Origin: a virus
IMG/VR virus record: IMGVR_UViG_3300006921_000011
Location: 1 to 64,000 of that record
DNA: 64,000 nucleotides
Reading direction: 5' to 3' (one strand)
A model generated the notes under the pieces. That model saw only the letters and a list, made by a program, of their open reading frames with translations, ran no database searches and was not told the DNA's origin. Positions 19,279 to 26,174 of the stretch are shown here, piece after piece; within the stretch, counting starts at the first letter, position 1; each line of letters opens with the position of its first letter. A program made the position numbers and the translations under genes.

Positions 19279-20008
19279 ATGAAATTCTTGTGCTCACTTG
19301 GTTGCCGGAAGGCGCTGTTACGGTTCTTTCTAAATCTAAACCTGGTTTATTTTGAATAATGTATTTTCTTAATGCTTGTGAGTCCTTTATTGGCATTGCT
19401 TGTATACGAGTCGCTATAACCCCTAGGTCTTTTTCTCCTTCTATTTCTACAATATGTTTTTCTAATCTTTTAGTAACTGTTGGTACAATTTGTACACCAC
19501 TATATTGTTGTGGTAAATCTTGTAATTCACTTTCCTCTTGCCCTGAAAGAAATCTAAACTTTATATTTTTTTGAGAAGATGGTAAAGTAAAATCAAAATT
19601 GTTATTACTATCTGGTTTTAACTTAAATTCTTTAGTTCCTACAGTAGATAAATCTACAGTGTGAGTAAAATTAGTACTGTTTTCTGGGTCCACTAATGTA
19701 ATTTCGTATTGGGAACCGTAAGCTGTGTTTCTTAAGAATAGTAGGACCGCTTCTTTATCACATTCTAACATATCGTTAGTGTGGAAATCAGGTTCTAATA
19801 TTTTTCTTCTTAATAGTACATCTACCATTTCTCCAGATTGTACTAAATTCTGTGACATAATAATGTTTTCGTCAGCTGCTGTTAGATAGGAAACTTTTAT
19901 ACTAGATTTTTTATTTTTGTAGAACATACCCTTAGATGGTAATTCAATAACATCATAAGGTACGTTTCCTTGAAGGTCTGCTTGTGCTTGTACTTTTGTT
20001 GGGTCCAT
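19241..20008 (-). CDS. Tail/baseplate hub assembly chaperone (T4 gp26-like family)
   Basis: A 255-residue protein. VIELPSKGMFYKNKKSSIKV near residue 20 is the N-terminal signature of the T4 baseplate protein family (gp26-like). A beta-rich domain and a region with an LRNTAYGSQYEI-type motif follow. It lies between the tail tube and tape measure genes. In its last 12 codons the frame overlaps the 69-codon gp51/gpT-like frame, so this is probably the short, unshifted product of a frameshift pair. An A-rich leader (ATATAAATTAAATG) precedes the ATG. Confidence 0.78.
   Translation of the reverse strand: MDPTKVQAQADLQGNVPYDVIELPSKGMFYKNKKSSIKVSYLTAADENIIMSQNLVQSGEMVDVLLRRKILEPDFHTNDMLECDKEAVLLFLRNTAYGSQYEITLVDPENSTNFTHTVDLSTVGTKEFKLKPDSNNNFDFTLPSSQKNIKFRFLSGQEESELQDLPQQYSGVQIVPTVTKRLEKHIVEIEGEKDLGVIATRIQAMPIKDSQALRKYIIQNKPGLDLERTVTAPSGNQVSTRISFGVAFFRPFFGV
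19259..19267 (-). other. Putative programmed +1 ribosomal frameshift site TTT_TTT_CGC
   Basis: In the frame of the 255-residue protein the mRNA reads GCC UUU UUU CGC. Slipping of tRNA-Phe from UUU to UUC moves the ribosome +1 onto GCC CUU UCU. UUU_CGN is the known +1 shift motif of influenza PA-X, and CGC is expected to be a rare codon in this AT-rich genome. The zero frame stops 17 bases later (TAG at 19243-19241). Confidence 0.65.
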
Positions 20009-20166
20009 TTAATTTATATTTTATACAAAGATTCTTTATTTGTTATTATATGTAAACATTTATCAGTAGCATAAGTATAGATACTAACAAAAATTTTACA
20101 TTTATTGTATACCTTGTCTCTCTAAAGATACTATAGTGGTTGGAAAAGAAAATAATAGCATATAAA

Positions 20167-20190
20167 AAATCCATACCTAAATATGGATTT
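20167..20190 (-). terminator. Intrinsic terminator after the tail tube gene
   Basis: Perfect 9-base stem AAATCCATA (20167-20175) / TATGGATTT (20182-20190) with a six-base loop, followed on the minus strand by a T run. It lies 28 bases after the tail tube stop codon. The rest of the 209-base gap (20009-20217) holds AT-rich leader sequence of the chaperone gene, including a near match to a Bacteroidota -7 element (AATCTTTG), and nothing else I can name. Confidence 0.8.
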
Positions 20191-20217
20191 AATATTATAT
20201 ATGTAGTAATGTCTAGT

Positions 20218-20706
20218 TTAGTAAACTAAGATACATCTATCCGGTCTTAAAGTTGCTGCGATATTTGCAATTCCTTCATCACCATAAGATAAATCATTAA
20301 AGTTAACATCTGTTAGGAATGTTCCTTGGAGAATCCACTTCTCAACTACAACCCCTGTAGGGTCTAACATTTCTAAGTCAATATCTTTTTTGTATCCTGC
20401 AGCGTATCCCATTCTTCCAGTAACTGACTCAGCGTGTAATCTAGCCCACTCCATTAAAGCTTGTGCTGCGGAAGGACCAATAGGGTCTCTAAATGTTACG
20501 TTAATTGTATTCCACACAAATCTACCAGCTACATAAGTAGATGTATTTAAAAAAGGAATCTCTACAGAACCAATACTAATATTAGGTCTAGATGTACTTT
20601 CCACATACCATTCATTGATTCCTAAAGACGAAGGAAATCTCAATATAAACCTATTCTTTTTCTTAGGTTCGTAAGGTATGGGCATTTTCATTAATAAGTC
20701 AGCCAT
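20218..20706 (-). CDS. 19: Tail tube protein (T4 gp19-like)
   Basis: At 162 residues this matches the length of T4 gp19 (163). The body shows the tube fold pattern: N-terminal KKNRFILRFP strand, the NEWYVESTSRP loop, IEIPFLN-type strand with RFVWNTINVTFRDPIGPS (typical of gp19 families), and a C-terminal NFNDLSYGDEGIANIAATLRPDRCIL. It stacks as hexameric rings inside the sheath. It is flanked by a terminator downstream and has an ATATTTAT element 35 bases upstream, so it is probably a single-gene late unit expressed at high level. Confidence 0.93.
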   Translation of the reverse strand: MADLLMKMPIPYEPKKKNRFILRFPSSLGINEWYVESTSRPNISIGSVEIPFLNTSTYVAGRFVWNTINVTFRDPIGPSAAQALMEWARLHAESVTGRMGYAAGYKKDIDLEMLDPTGVVVEKWILQGTFLTDVNFNDLSYGDEGIANIAATLRPDRCILVY

Positions 20707-20741
20707 AATTTTTTATTCTTTTTTGTAATTCTTATTTATCA

Positions 20742-20749
20742 ATAAATAT
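20742..20749 (-). promoter_or_regulatory. Candidate late promoter element before the tail tube gene
   Basis: ATATTTAT on the minus strand, 35 bases upstream of the tail tube ATG, in an AT-rich 118-base gap after the HAD gene. Confidence 0.45.
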
Positions 20750-20824
20750 AAACAACTTTGAAAATTTCTCATTTTTTGTCTTTACTTGCTTTATTAGTTT
20801 TAGTTATATATAATATAGCCGCTT

Positions 20825-21475
20825 TTAAATCTTAGCTTTCATTACAAATAGCTTATTAGCTTTATTACTTTCTAAAGTGCTTTTTAATCGCTTTACTGCT
20901 TTTAAGTTCTTTATATCATCGTCTAAAAAAATGATTTCGTCATACTCATCTAGTAACCCATTTATTATCTCCGCTTTCTTATCAAAATCAGCTACTGCTG
21001 TTAGGTTGGACGCTGTAACCTCATCGTTAACAGCATAAACCAAATTTCTATCTAGTTTGTCCCCTATTGGGACTAATCTACCTTGTTTATCTCTATACAT
21101 TAACCACTCTCTTAAAGTGTCGTAGACGGTGTCCTCGTGACCCCTGGCAGTCAATATACCAATTTTATACCCCCTATTTATGAATTCATCCATAACATTA
21201 AGGTTTGCTACAATAGGTTCTCCTGCCATTATGGAATCAGTAATAGATTTAGGGTCAGCAAAATCTCTATAGTCGTAATATTGTTTGGTGTCGTCAGTAA
21301 CTTTCTCGTTACGATATTCTGCTGGGGTTAAAGCGATTTCCTCTTCACCTGGAAATTGTCTATAAATGTATATGTCGTCAGCTTCCACAACCGTATCATC
21401 CAAATCTAACAATACTAACTTATTTAGATTTGCAAGTTCTTTTAAAATAAATCTATGGCTTACGTTTTTAATCAC
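20825..21475 (-). CDS. HAD-family phosphatase with capsid-targeting-like N-terminus
   Basis: A 216-residue protein. Motif I is LLDLDDTVVE (about residues 20-29), motif II is ILTARG (about 114-119), a lysine (DKKAEI) serves as motif III, and FLDDDIKN is motif IV, so all catalytic parts of a HAD hydrolase are present. The long insert between motifs I and II is a cap. Before the domain sits MIKNVSHRFILKEL, an amphipathic helix ending in LKE that matches the [I/L]-x-E cleavage rule of T4-type prohead proteases. Substrate unknown; nucleotides or sugar phosphates fit the neighbouring deoxyribosyltransferase and aldolase. Last gene of the minus-strand cargo operon. Confidence 0.8.
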   Translation of the reverse strand: MIKNVSHRFILKELANLNKLVLLDLDDTVVEADDIYIYRQFPGEEEIALTPAEYRNEKVTDDTKQYYDYRDFADPKSITDSIMAGEPIVANLNVMDEFINRGYKIGILTARGHEDTVYDTLREWLMYRDKQGRLVPIGDKLDRNLVYAVNDEVTASNLTAVADFDKKAEIINGLLDEYDEIIFLDDDIKNLKAVKRLKSTLESNKANKLFVMKAKI

Positions 21476-21482
21476 TAATTTT

Positions 21483-22463
21483 CTATTTAAAATTTTCTAA
21501 GAACGGCCATAACTCATCACCAACTAAGATTTTAGTGATTGAAGGCATCATCCATGGTGATATATTAGAGATTTTCATCCCATTAGTTAACCAGATAATG
21601 ACTTGTGAATTCTTTAATGCACTAATTTGAGCCTCTCCAAAAGTACCCGCACCTGCAGTTCCGTCAAAATTTATTAAGTTAGTGTCACAAATTTTTAACA
21701 TGTATAAATCTTGCACCACTATCTTTTCTCTTATTTTTTCTCTAAATACTTTAAATTGTTCATCATTTAAATCATTGGATTTCCATGCTTTGAATAGTTG
21801 TTGGAATTCCTCGTCCTCGTCTCTTACAGTTTCAGCTCTCAGAGGGTTAAGGAGGACTGGTGTGTCTAATCCTTTAAAATCCATTTTACCGTCAGTTATT
21901 AAATCTAGAAGTCTTTCACCTTTAACTACGTGGTCCGGACCAAAAAATTCTTCTACCTGTGTTCTCCAAGATAATGCATCCTCCGCAAAATCAATACCCC
22001 CACCTAAATAAATGGCTCTAGGTTTAAATACACCCTCCATATCTGTAGGGTCTAAAACATCTATTAAATGTATAGTATCTTTCATTTCATCTGCACTTGC
22101 ATTAATAAGAAAATCTGAAGCTTTATCTGTTAGATATCTTTTTAACCATTTCCCCATTTTAGAAAATAATCCATCAGCTTTAAGTTCTGGTATTCCACCA
22201 TAAGAAATTTCATTTAATTCTTCTCCCTCCTCTTCCTCTTCTTCACCACCATCTCTCATTTTTCTAAATTCATCATCATAAAAATAATCAGGATTATATC
22301 CAGGTAATTGTCTCCAATTATCTGGTCGGTCATCATCAGTGTTAACTATAGTTGTCAATGCTTTCCGTACTTCTTCTCTCTTTTCAGGAGATAACGAAAC
22401 TATTTCATCATAAAGACTATTTTTATCTTCTACAAATTCACGTATAATTCTTTTAGTATTCAT
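21483..22463 (-). CDS. Nucleoside 2-deoxyribosyltransferase-like enzyme with capsid-targeting-like N-terminus
   Basis: This 326-residue protein has two parts. Residues 1-95 are charged and disordered, beginning MNTKRIIREFVED (helix plus IRE cleavage-type site) and including an acidic run (GGEEEEEEGEE). From about residue 145 a Rossmann-like domain shows AIYLGGGIDFAEDALSWR, LLNPLRAE, ICDTNLINFDG and AGTFGEAQISAL, the order of glycine-rich loop, Asp and catalytic Glu (GT-x-GE) seen in nucleoside deoxyribosyltransferases and Rcl-type dNMP hydrolases. Exact substrate cannot be told. The stop is adjacent to the aldolase gene, suggesting coupled expression and a shared deoxyribose pathway. Confidence 0.72.
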   Translation of the reverse strand: MNTKRIIREFVEDKNSLYDEIVSLSPEKREEVRKALTTIVNTDDDRPDNWRQLPGYNPDYFYDDEFRKMRDGGEEEEEEGEELNEISYGGIPELKADGLFSKMGKWLKRYLTDKASDFLINASADEMKDTIHLIDVLDPTDMEGVFKPRAIYLGGGIDFAEDALSWRTQVEEFFGPDHVVKGERLLDLITDGKMDFKGLDTPVLLNPLRAETVRDEDEEFQQLFKAWKSNDLNDEQFKVFREKIREKIVVQDLYMLKICDTNLINFDGTAGAGTFGEAQISALKNSQVIIWLTNGMKISNISPWMMPSITKILVGDELWPFLENFK

Positions 22464-23270
22464 TTAATAATCAGTTTTTTCTATTTTATTTCCTTTCATA
22501 ATATCTTTTGCAGCTGAGGTACCTAATCTAGTGGCCCCCGCATCTATCATTTTTTGTGCATCTTCTTTACTATAAATACCACCAGATGCTTTAACTTGTA
22601 ATGGACCAGAATTGGACTTCATAATACTTACAGCTTCTGGTGTTGCACCTATGGGTCTGTCATCATCCGCTTTATAAAAACCAGTAGAAGTTTTCACAAA
22701 AACATTACTAGCTTTTTCAGGTCCAACAGTTTCTATCACTATTTTACTAATTAATGTTGTAAGGTCAGCGATTTCATCAGGAGATAAAGCTGCGGACTCT
22801 ATAATCCACTTAACCGCTTTTCCCGCAGAGACCCCTATAGACGTACCCTCACTAACCTCTTTCCAAATTGTATCCAAGTCACCTTTTTGAAAGGCTTTGT
22901 AATTGACCACATAGTCTAATTCATCAACCCCATTTTGTATAGCTTCTATAGCCTCATCGAATTTTTCACCCATCCATGTGTCACCATGGGGAAATCCTAT
23001 AACAGTACCCACTAATACATTAGCTCCCTTACTATCTATAAATTCACGAGCTGACTCGACATATTCCGGTCTTATCATCACTAATTTCATATTATGGTCT
23101 ATCGCGTCTTGGATGGTGTTAAAAACAATAACGTCAGTTTCTTCTTCTCCTATACCCGCTTGTTCTGGGGTTTTTAAATATGTCGAATCTAGATATGACC
23201 CTAAATCTAACTCTTCTTGTTCCCTTATTAACATTAAATCCTGTATTCTTTTTATTTGTTCGTTTAACAT
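22464..23270 (-). CDS. deoC: Deoxyribose-phosphate aldolase (DeoC) with N-terminal extension
   Basis: A 268-residue class I aldolase that splits 2-deoxyribose 5-phosphate into glyceraldehyde 3-phosphate and acetaldehyde. Schiff-base lysine K193 lies in FVKTSTGF and the second lysine K227 in VKASGGI, 34 residues apart as in E. coli DeoC (K167/K201); D119 in ELDYVVN matches D102. GTVIGFPHG is also typical. An extension of about 20 residues (MLNEQIKRIQDLMLIREQEE) precedes the domain; it is an amphipathic helix closed by IRE. First gene of the minus-strand cargo operon, with a late-promoter-like palindrome 17 bases upstream. Confidence 0.93.
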   Translation of the reverse strand: MLNEQIKRIQDLMLIREQEELDLGSYLDSTYLKTPEQAGIGEEETDVIVFNTIQDAIDHNMKLVMIRPEYVESAREFIDSKGANVLVGTVIGFPHGDTWMGEKFDEAIEAIQNGVDELDYVVNYKAFQKGDLDTIWKEVSEGTSIGVSAGKAVKWIIESAALSPDEIADLTTLISKIVIETVGPEKASNVFVKTSTGFYKADDDRPIGATPEAVSIMKSNSGPLQVKASGGIYSKEDAQKMIDAGATRLGTSAAKDIMKGNKIEKTDY

Positions 23271-23286
23271 ATAGTAATTGTTTAGT

Positions 23287-23302
23287 TATAAATATATTTA
23301 TA
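23287..23302. promoter_or_regulatory. Palindromic divergent late promoter candidate
   Basis: The 16-base perfect palindrome TATAAATATATTFATA-type sequence (TATAAATA joined to its complement TATTTATA) sits between the two divergent cargo operons. It places an ATATTTAT element 5 bases before the plus-strand ATG and 17 bases before the minus-strand ATG, so a single element could drive both operons at the same time. (The centre reads TATATTTA; the only symbols are A and T.). Confidence 0.5.
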
Positions 23303-23306
23303 TTAT

Positions 23307-24014
23307 ATGAAAAATATAATTAAAAAAATATTAAGAGAAGAAACAAGGTATTTAAACGAAGCTAAAAAGAAAACTAAAAAAGATGCGTGTTATCACAAAG
23401 TCAAAGCAAGATACGATGTTTGGCCTTCTGCCTACGCATCTGGTGCTTTATCTAAATGTAGAAAAGTAGGTGCTTCTAATTGGGGAAAGACCTCAACCAA
23501 AGAAGAAAAAGAATTAGAAGAAAAAAGAAAACTAACATCAAAACCTAGTTCGGAAACTAATTTAAGAGATTGGTTTAAAAGAAAAGGAGCTCCGGGTAAA
23601 ACTGGTGGTTGGGTTGATTGTAATACCTGTAGGGATGGTAAATGTAAACCTTGTGGTAGAAGTGAAGGTGAAAAAAGAGAAAAACCTAGGTGTCGACCAA
23701 CACCGTCCGCTTGTAAAGGATTTAAAACTGAAAGTATTATAGAAGAAGCAGAGTATAGAGGAAGGAAAGTTAAACTTAACAAACCAACAAGAGGTGATGT
23801 TAAAAAGTTTAAGGTGTATGTTAAAAATGATAAAGGTAATGTAGTTAAAGTTAACTTTGGTCATGGTGGGACTTCCGCTAAAAAAAGAGGAGAAAAGACT
23901 ATGAAAATTAGAAAATCTAATCCTAAAGCAAGAAAATCATTTAGAGCAAGACATAATTGTGATAATCCAGGACCAAAATGGAAAGCAAGATATTGGAGTT
24001 GTAGAAAGTGGTAA
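23307..24014 (+). CDS. Basic Cys-rich internal-type protein (DUF5872-like), capsid-targeting-like N-terminus
   Basis: A 235-residue, strongly basic protein. N-terminus MKNIIKKILREE followed by YLNEAKKK carries two [I/L]-x-E type sites. Residues about 25-60 (KVKARYDVWPSAYASGALSK) match a module common in marine phages. Residues about 85-140 have paired cysteines (CNTCRDGKCKPC) that look zinc-binding and fit DUF5872. The C-terminal module ends in RKSFRARHNCDNPGPKWK with further cysteines. High charge and Cys pairs suggest nucleic-acid binding, as for T4 internal head proteins packaged with DNA. First gene of the plus-strand cargo operon. Confidence 0.75.
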   Translation: MKNIIKKILREETRYLNEAKKKTKKDACYHKVKARYDVWPSAYASGALSKCRKVGASNWGKTSTKEEKELEEKRKLTSKPSSETNLRDWFKRKGAPGKTGGWVDCNTCRDGKCKPCGRSEGEKREKPRCRPTPSACKGFKTESIIEEAEYRGRKVKLNKPTRGDVKKFKVYVKNDKGNVVKVNFGHGGTSAKKRGEKTMKIRKSNPKARKSFRARHNCDNPGPKWKARYWSCRKW

Positions 24015-24667
24015 TGAAAGATTTAATTAAAAATATAATAAGAGAAAGTCTAGTAACAGAAGCTAAAAAATCATTTTTTAGACGGGTAAGTTTACCTTAC
24101 GATTATAATTCTATGAAAGATTTTGTAGGGTATGAAACAATGTGGGAACATTACAATAAACACTATAAAGGTTATACAACTAAGTTAAACGAAACCTTAT
24201 CTAAAAGAAAAAACCCTTCTACTGATATTGAAAAAATTATTAGAGGAATTAAAAACTACAATACTTTTACTAGAAACAACGCTGGAGGTTACTATAATCA
24301 TAGTTTATTTTTTAAAGATTATATAACACCAGATAAAACAGAACTTTCAGAAAAACTTAGAAAAAAAATAAATAATGATTTTAGTAGTTTAGATAACTTT
24401 AAAAGACAGTTCGATGAAGAATCAGCTAAAGTGTTTGGTTCAGGTTGGTGTTGGTTAGTTATAAAAAACGGCAGACTTAAAATAGTTAGTACCCCTAATC
24501 AAGATAATCCGTTAATGGATAACTTGGGAGAACCTTTATTAGGTTTAGATGTTTGGGAACATGCTTATTATTTAAATTATATGGCAGATAGAAAAAAATA
24601 CATAAATAACTTTTGGAAAGTGGTGAACTGGGAAAATGTATCAAAAAAATATGAAGAACTTAATTAA
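24014..24667 (+). CDS. Superoxide dismutase, Mn type, with capsid-targeting-like N-terminus
   Basis: A 217-residue Fe/Mn superoxide dismutase. Metal ligands are all present: H46 (WEHYNKH), H96 (YYNHSLFF), D179 and H183 (DVWEHAYY). Gly-Gly at 91-92 and Gln163 in NQDNPLM follow the Mn-type rather than the Fe-type pattern. The enzyme turns superoxide into peroxide and oxygen. A 20-residue extension, MKDLIKNIIRE followed by LVTEAKK, precedes the domain and parallels the N-termini of both flanking genes. A GTG at 24008 is in frame, but the ATG at 24014 overlaps the upstream stop as TAATG and gives the matching leader, so I chose it. Confidence 0.93.
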   Translation: MKDLIKNIIRESLVTEAKKSFFRRVSLPYDYNSMKDFVGYETMWEHYNKHYKGYTTKLNETLSKRKNPSTDIEKIIRGIKNYNTFTRNNAGGYYNHSLFFKDYITPDKTELSEKLRKKINNDFSSLDNFKRQFDEESAKVFGSGWCWLVIKNGRLKIVSTPNQDNPLMDNLGEPLLGLDVWEHAYYLNYMADRKKYINNFWKVVNWENVSKKYEELN

Positions 24668-25304
24668 AAATATATTAAAGGAAGAACTTCTGTTGGAGGA
24701 GAAAGTGGTTGGTTTTAGTAACCCTTCTAATAACTTTGTGGTTATAGCTGGTGGCCCTGGTGCTGGTAAAAGTTTTATAACTAGAAATTTAATTGACTTA
24801 AATAACGTAAAGGAATTTAATGTTGACCAGGTTAGGGTTATGACGGCTAAGAAGTTATGGGGAGACGAATGGGAAGAAAACATATCGACCCCTGAAGGAT
24901 ATCAAGAAATACTTGACCGAACCTATACTACTTCTGACCCTAGAAATCTTACTGTTAGATTCTTAAAACAATTTTTACAAGCAGAACGAGGCCAATCAGT
25001 TAATGTTGTATATGATGCAGGTGGTGGTCAAGAACAAGTAATGAAGGATGTTTGGTCTATTGCGAAGGAAAATGGATTTGATACTACCTTGGTTTATGTT
25101 AGAACTCCTTTAGAATTAGCACAACTAAGAAATAGTGAAAGACCTCGAAGTTTACCACCAGATATGGTTGCACAATACCACCAAAAAGTTAAAGATAATA
25201 TGAGAAACATGATACCTCTTTTTGATAATGTATGGACGGTGGATAATAAAGAACTTATAGACCTATCAGATAGGCCTTCAGAAAATATCGAAAAAATTAA
25301 ATAG
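24651..25304 (+). CDS. P-loop kinase, zeta-toxin/polynucleotide-kinase type, with capsid-targeting-like N-terminus
   Basis: A 217-residue protein with Walker A GGPGAGKS (about residues 34-41), an acidic strand NVVYDAGGG near 125 and an arginine-rich lid (RNSERPRSLP). This arrangement fits zeta-toxin-like or small-molecule kinases of the P-loop class. MKNLIKNILKEE precedes it, almost the same as the leaders of the two upstream genes. An ATG at 24636 is in frame, but the one at 24651 gives the conserved leader. The gene overlaps the dismutase by 17 bases. Substrate unknown: UDP-sugars, nucleosides or RNA ends are possible. Confidence 0.75.
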   Translation: MKNLIKNILKEELLLEEKVVGFSNPSNNFVVIAGGPGAGKSFITRNLIDLNNVKEFNVDQVRVMTAKKLWGDEWEENISTPEGYQEILDRTYTTSDPRNLTVRFLKQFLQAERGQSVNVVYDAGGGQEQVMKDVWSIAKENGFDTTLVYVRTPLELAQLRNSERPRSLPPDMVAQYHQKVKDNMRNMIPLFDNVWTVDNKELIDLSDRPSENIEKIK

Positions 25305-25306
25305 AG

Positions 25307-25747
25307 TTAAACCAACTTAGTTTTCTTAACCTCAAATTTAATTTCTGGGTATTCCTCCATTACTTCTTTTACTGAATTAATGTGTTTATCCTTATCCTCC
25401 CAATACGTTATACTCTTACAATTCGGATACCTTTTTAATATTTTCTTTACTCTCTTACCTTTATTTCGGTCTTCATCCTCTATGAGGTAATAATCTTCGA
25501 AATCATAGTCAAGTTTGTGTAGTAAATTTTTTAAGGGTTCTTTAACCTCAGATATTCTATTAGACAAGATGAGAAATAATCCATCTGGGTCATACTTGGA
25601 TATCTCTTCATAATCATTTTTTGTTTCTTTTATTTCCGTAAACTTAAGGTTAGGACTCAAACTCTCTTCTTGGTCTAAGTACTGGATTGTTTCTTCGTAG
25701 GGTAAATTGACAATGGTGTTGTCAAAATCGAATAGGTATATGTTCAT
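25307..25747 (-). CDS. Small HAD-superfamily protein (Swiss-army-knife-type HAD)
   Basis: A 146-residue protein with motif I LFDFDNTIVN at residues 5-14, a Ser/Asn motif II (FLILSNR) and a WEDKDKH segment that takes the place of motif IV. Short HAD proteins of this build are linked to RNA repair or end-processing in phages; the substrate here is unknown. It is convergent with the kinase gene (2-base gap, no terminator). A complete Bacteroidota-type promoter lies 23 bases upstream of its ATG, so it is probably transcribed early by host RNA polymerase. Confidence 0.75.
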   Translation of the reverse strand: MNIYLFDFDNTIVNLPYEETIQYLDQEESLSPNLKFTEIKETKNDYEEISKYDPDGLFLILSNRISEVKEPLKNLLHKLDYDFEDYYLIEDEDRNKGKRVKKILKRYPNCKSITYWEDKDKHINSVKEVMEEYPEIKFEVKKTKLV

Positions 25748-25769
25748 ATAGTGTGTTTTATTGTTAGTA

Positions 25770-25800
25770 CAAAGATACGAAAAAAACTATAAATGACAAA
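25770..25800 (-). promoter_or_regulatory. Bacteroidota-type promoter for the small HAD gene
   Basis: On the minus strand TTTG (25800-25797), a 19-base spacer, then TATCTTTG (25777-25770), matching the consensus TTTG-N19-TAnnTTTG. The ATG lies 22 bases after the -7 box. Confidence 0.8.
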
Positions 25801-25820
25801 TAAAAAACAAAGGGAATATA

Positions 25821-25852
25821 TTTGGTAGTTATGAAACTTTTTATTATCTTTG
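25821..25852 (+). promoter_or_regulatory. Bacteroidota-type promoter for the small membrane protein gene
   Basis: TTTG (25821-25824), a 20-base spacer, then TATCTTTG (25845-25852). The -7 octamer is identical to that of the divergent promoter 70 bases away. The ATG lies 43 bases after the -7 box. Confidence 0.82.
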
Positions 25853-25895
25853 TAGTATAATATAATAGAAAATAATACTTATAAAATAAAAAACT

Positions 25896-26129
25896 ATGAC
25901 TTACCTACTAATTTACCTACTAATATCAACAGTCGTGATGGCTGGATTTGTTCTTTTAAATGAAAAACAACTACAAGAAAATTATCTTAAGATTGAAGAA
26001 GAGCGTAACGGTACTCCAACTAACGGGTGGTATAATTTCTATATCTTAACCCACTTTCTAAAAGCTCCCTTATTATTTCCTTTAGTATTGGTGTTGATAC
26101 TACGTAATGGTGGTAAGATTATAAAATAA
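25896..26129 (+). CDS. Small membrane protein, two predicted transmembrane segments
   Basis: A 77-residue protein. Hydrophobic residues 2-21 (LLIYLLISTVVMAGFVLL) and about 52-70 (FLKAPLLFPLVLVLIL) could both span the membrane, joined by a charged loop. It has its own host-type promoter and its own terminator, so it is a free-standing early gene. Small phage membrane proteins of this kind often act in superinfection exclusion or lysis timing, but nothing here decides. The start follows AAATAAAAAACT, with no Shine-Dalgarno. Confidence 0.75.
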   Translation: MTYLLIYLLISTVVMAGFVLLNEKQLQENYLKIEEERNGTPTNGWYNFYILTHFLKAPLLFPLVLVLILRNGGKIIK

Positions 26130-26156
26130 AAAAAGGTCCTATAAGGACCTTTTTTT
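26128..26156. terminator. Bidirectional intrinsic terminator
   Basis: 13-base stem: seven A's plus GGTCCT (26128-26140), loop ATA, then AGGACC plus a T run (26144-26156). It serves the plus-strand membrane protein gene and the minus-strand acidic gene that ends at 26175. Confidence 0.92.
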
Positions 26157-26174
26157 TAAATTATAAAGTTATTT

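Noticed and set aside
20018-20045. AATCTTTG on the minus strand upstream of the gp26-like gene as a host-type promoter
   Set aside because: The first base of TAnnTTTG is wrong and there is no TTTG at the -33 position, only TTTA.
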